Shown: positions 63,485-64,000 of the stretch, one piece after another
Position numbering within the stretch: the stretch's first letter is position 1
Layout of the letters: each line of letters starts with the position of its first letter
DNA from: Intestinirhabdus alba
GTDB lineage: Bacteria; Pseudomonadota; Gammaproteobacteria; Enterobacterales; Enterobacteriaceae
Direction: 5' to 3'
Assembly (NCBI RefSeq): GCF_009711095.1
Contig: NZ_WMJZ01000006.1
Location: 119,995 to 183,994, forward strand
DNA: 64,000 bases
Program-made: the position numbers and the translations under genes
The notes under the pieces: generated by a model
What the model saw: the letters and a program-made list of their open reading frames with translations, nothing else
Databases searched by the model: none
Told to the model about the DNA's origin: nothing

Positions 63485-64000
63485 TTACAGATGCATCAGC
63501 TGGCGGAACGCTTTCACCTTGCTGCGGCTGACCGGAACCTCAAACTCCAGATCCTTCAGCCGCAGAATATAGGTGTTATTGAACCACGGCTCGATCTCGC
63601 GAATTTTATTCAGGTTGACGCAGAAGGAGCGATGGCAGCGGAAAAAGTGCGCCGCCGGCAGCTTGCTGCAAAACTCGGTGATGTTCATCGGCATAACGAA
63701 CGACTCCCGGCGGGTATAGACGAAGGTCATCTTTTCATGGGCCTCGGCGTAGTAGATATCGGCGATGGGGGTGACGATAATTCGTTCATCTTTAATCAGG
63801 TTGATGGTGTCATTTTCGCGGACGGCCGGTCCGGCGGGCGCGGCGTCAGCCTGCTGCTGCTGCCAGACGGCCTCCAGCTTCTGTAGCATTCCCACGATGC
63901 GCGACTCCTGCCAGGGCTTGAGGATGTAGTCAAAGGCCTCCAGCTCGAACGCCTCCACCTGATGCGCCGCGCGATAAATGCGCCCATTTCCGTGAGATAA
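63485..64000 (-). CDS. ypdB: LytTR-family response regulator YpdB, C-terminal part (cut by window edge)
   Basis: 172 codons visible to the edge. A receiver-domain tail (EAFELEAFDYILKPWQESRI, with the conserved Lys-Pro) is followed by a linker and the LytTR DNA-binding domain (KDERIIVTPIADIYYAEAHE ... FFRCHRSFCVNLNKIREIEP). In E. coli YpdB works with the sensor YpdA and responds to pyruvate. The edge-most codons (LSHGNGRIYRAAHQ) do not match the usual beta-4 stretch with its Thr; see findings. Confidence 0.9.
   Translation of the reverse strand, partial: LSHGNGRIYRAAHQVEAFELEAFDYILKPWQESRIVGMLQKLEAVWQQQQADAAPAGPAVRENDTINLIKDERIIVTPIADIYYAEAHEKMTFVYTRRESFVMPMNITEFCSKLPAAHFFRCHRSFCVNLNKIREIEPWFNNTYILRLKDLEFEVPVSRSKVKAFRQLMHL

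Overview
The window is a chromosomal segment from a member of the Enterobacteriaceae, close to the Klebsiella/Enterobacter/Pluralibacter group. Gene order and protein sequences follow the Escherichia coli backbone from tktB to ypdB almost gene for gene: tktB-talA-maeB-eut-hemF-amiA-ypeA-yfeZYX-cysPTWAM-yfeK-pdxK-crr-ptsIH-cysK-cysZ-zipA-ligA-ypeB-yfeH-yfeR-tRNA(Lys/Val)-gltX-yfeDC-tRNA(Ala)-nupC-mntH-ypeC-glk-ypdB. Backbone genes are GC-rich. ERIC-type repeats with the TATACCC...GGGTATA ends are scattered through the gaps. I cannot fix the species from the sequence alone.

Region by region: 1-4278 carries central carbon genes (tktB partial, talA, maeB). 4279-6773 is an AT-richer accessory gap with an ERIC element, a lipoprotein gene and a papain-like amidase gene. 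6774-21726 is a complete 17-gene ethanolamine utilisation operon plus regulator (eutSPQTDMNEJGHABCLK-eutR), encoding the bacterial microcompartment shell, the B12-dependent lyase with its reactivase and adenosyltransferase, and the acetaldehyde branch enzymes. 21746-31643 holds hemF/amiA, the yfe genes, a heme peroxidase gene and the sulfate/thiosulfate importer with cysteine synthase B. 31743-43861 holds pdxK, the general PTS genes (ptsH-ptsI-crr), cysK, cysZ, zipA, ligA and the yfeH/yfeR pair.

43900-52850 is a low-GC accessory island placed where E. coli K-12 carries xapABR/yfeN. It encodes two exported Cys-type sulfatases, a radical-SAM sulfatase-maturating enzyme (anSME), an outer-membrane porin, a truncated beta-glucoside-type PTS permease and the last part of a BglG-type antiterminator. 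Three of its transcription units begin with an RNA antiterminator (RAT) site joined to an intrinsic terminator, the BglG/LicT mechanism. This includes the divergent sulfatase and anSME genes, whose two RATs share a compensatory TCG/CGA base-pair change and each have a CRP site about 62 bp upstream. The only antiterminator gene in the window is cut off at an ERIC-family repeat, so the regulator is either lost or encoded elsewhere. A decayed IS3-family element and ERIC fragments separate the island from the tRNA operon.

53034-64000 returns to backbone: a tRNA-Lys gene and five tRNA-Val genes (expanded by a 237-bp tandem duplication), gltX, yfeD/yfeC, two tRNA-Ala genes, nupC, mntH with a clear MntR operator, an extra Hsp20 gene with a sigma-32-like promoter, ypeC, an aldo/keto reductase gene, glk, and the C-terminal part of the response regulator gene ypdB at the window edge.
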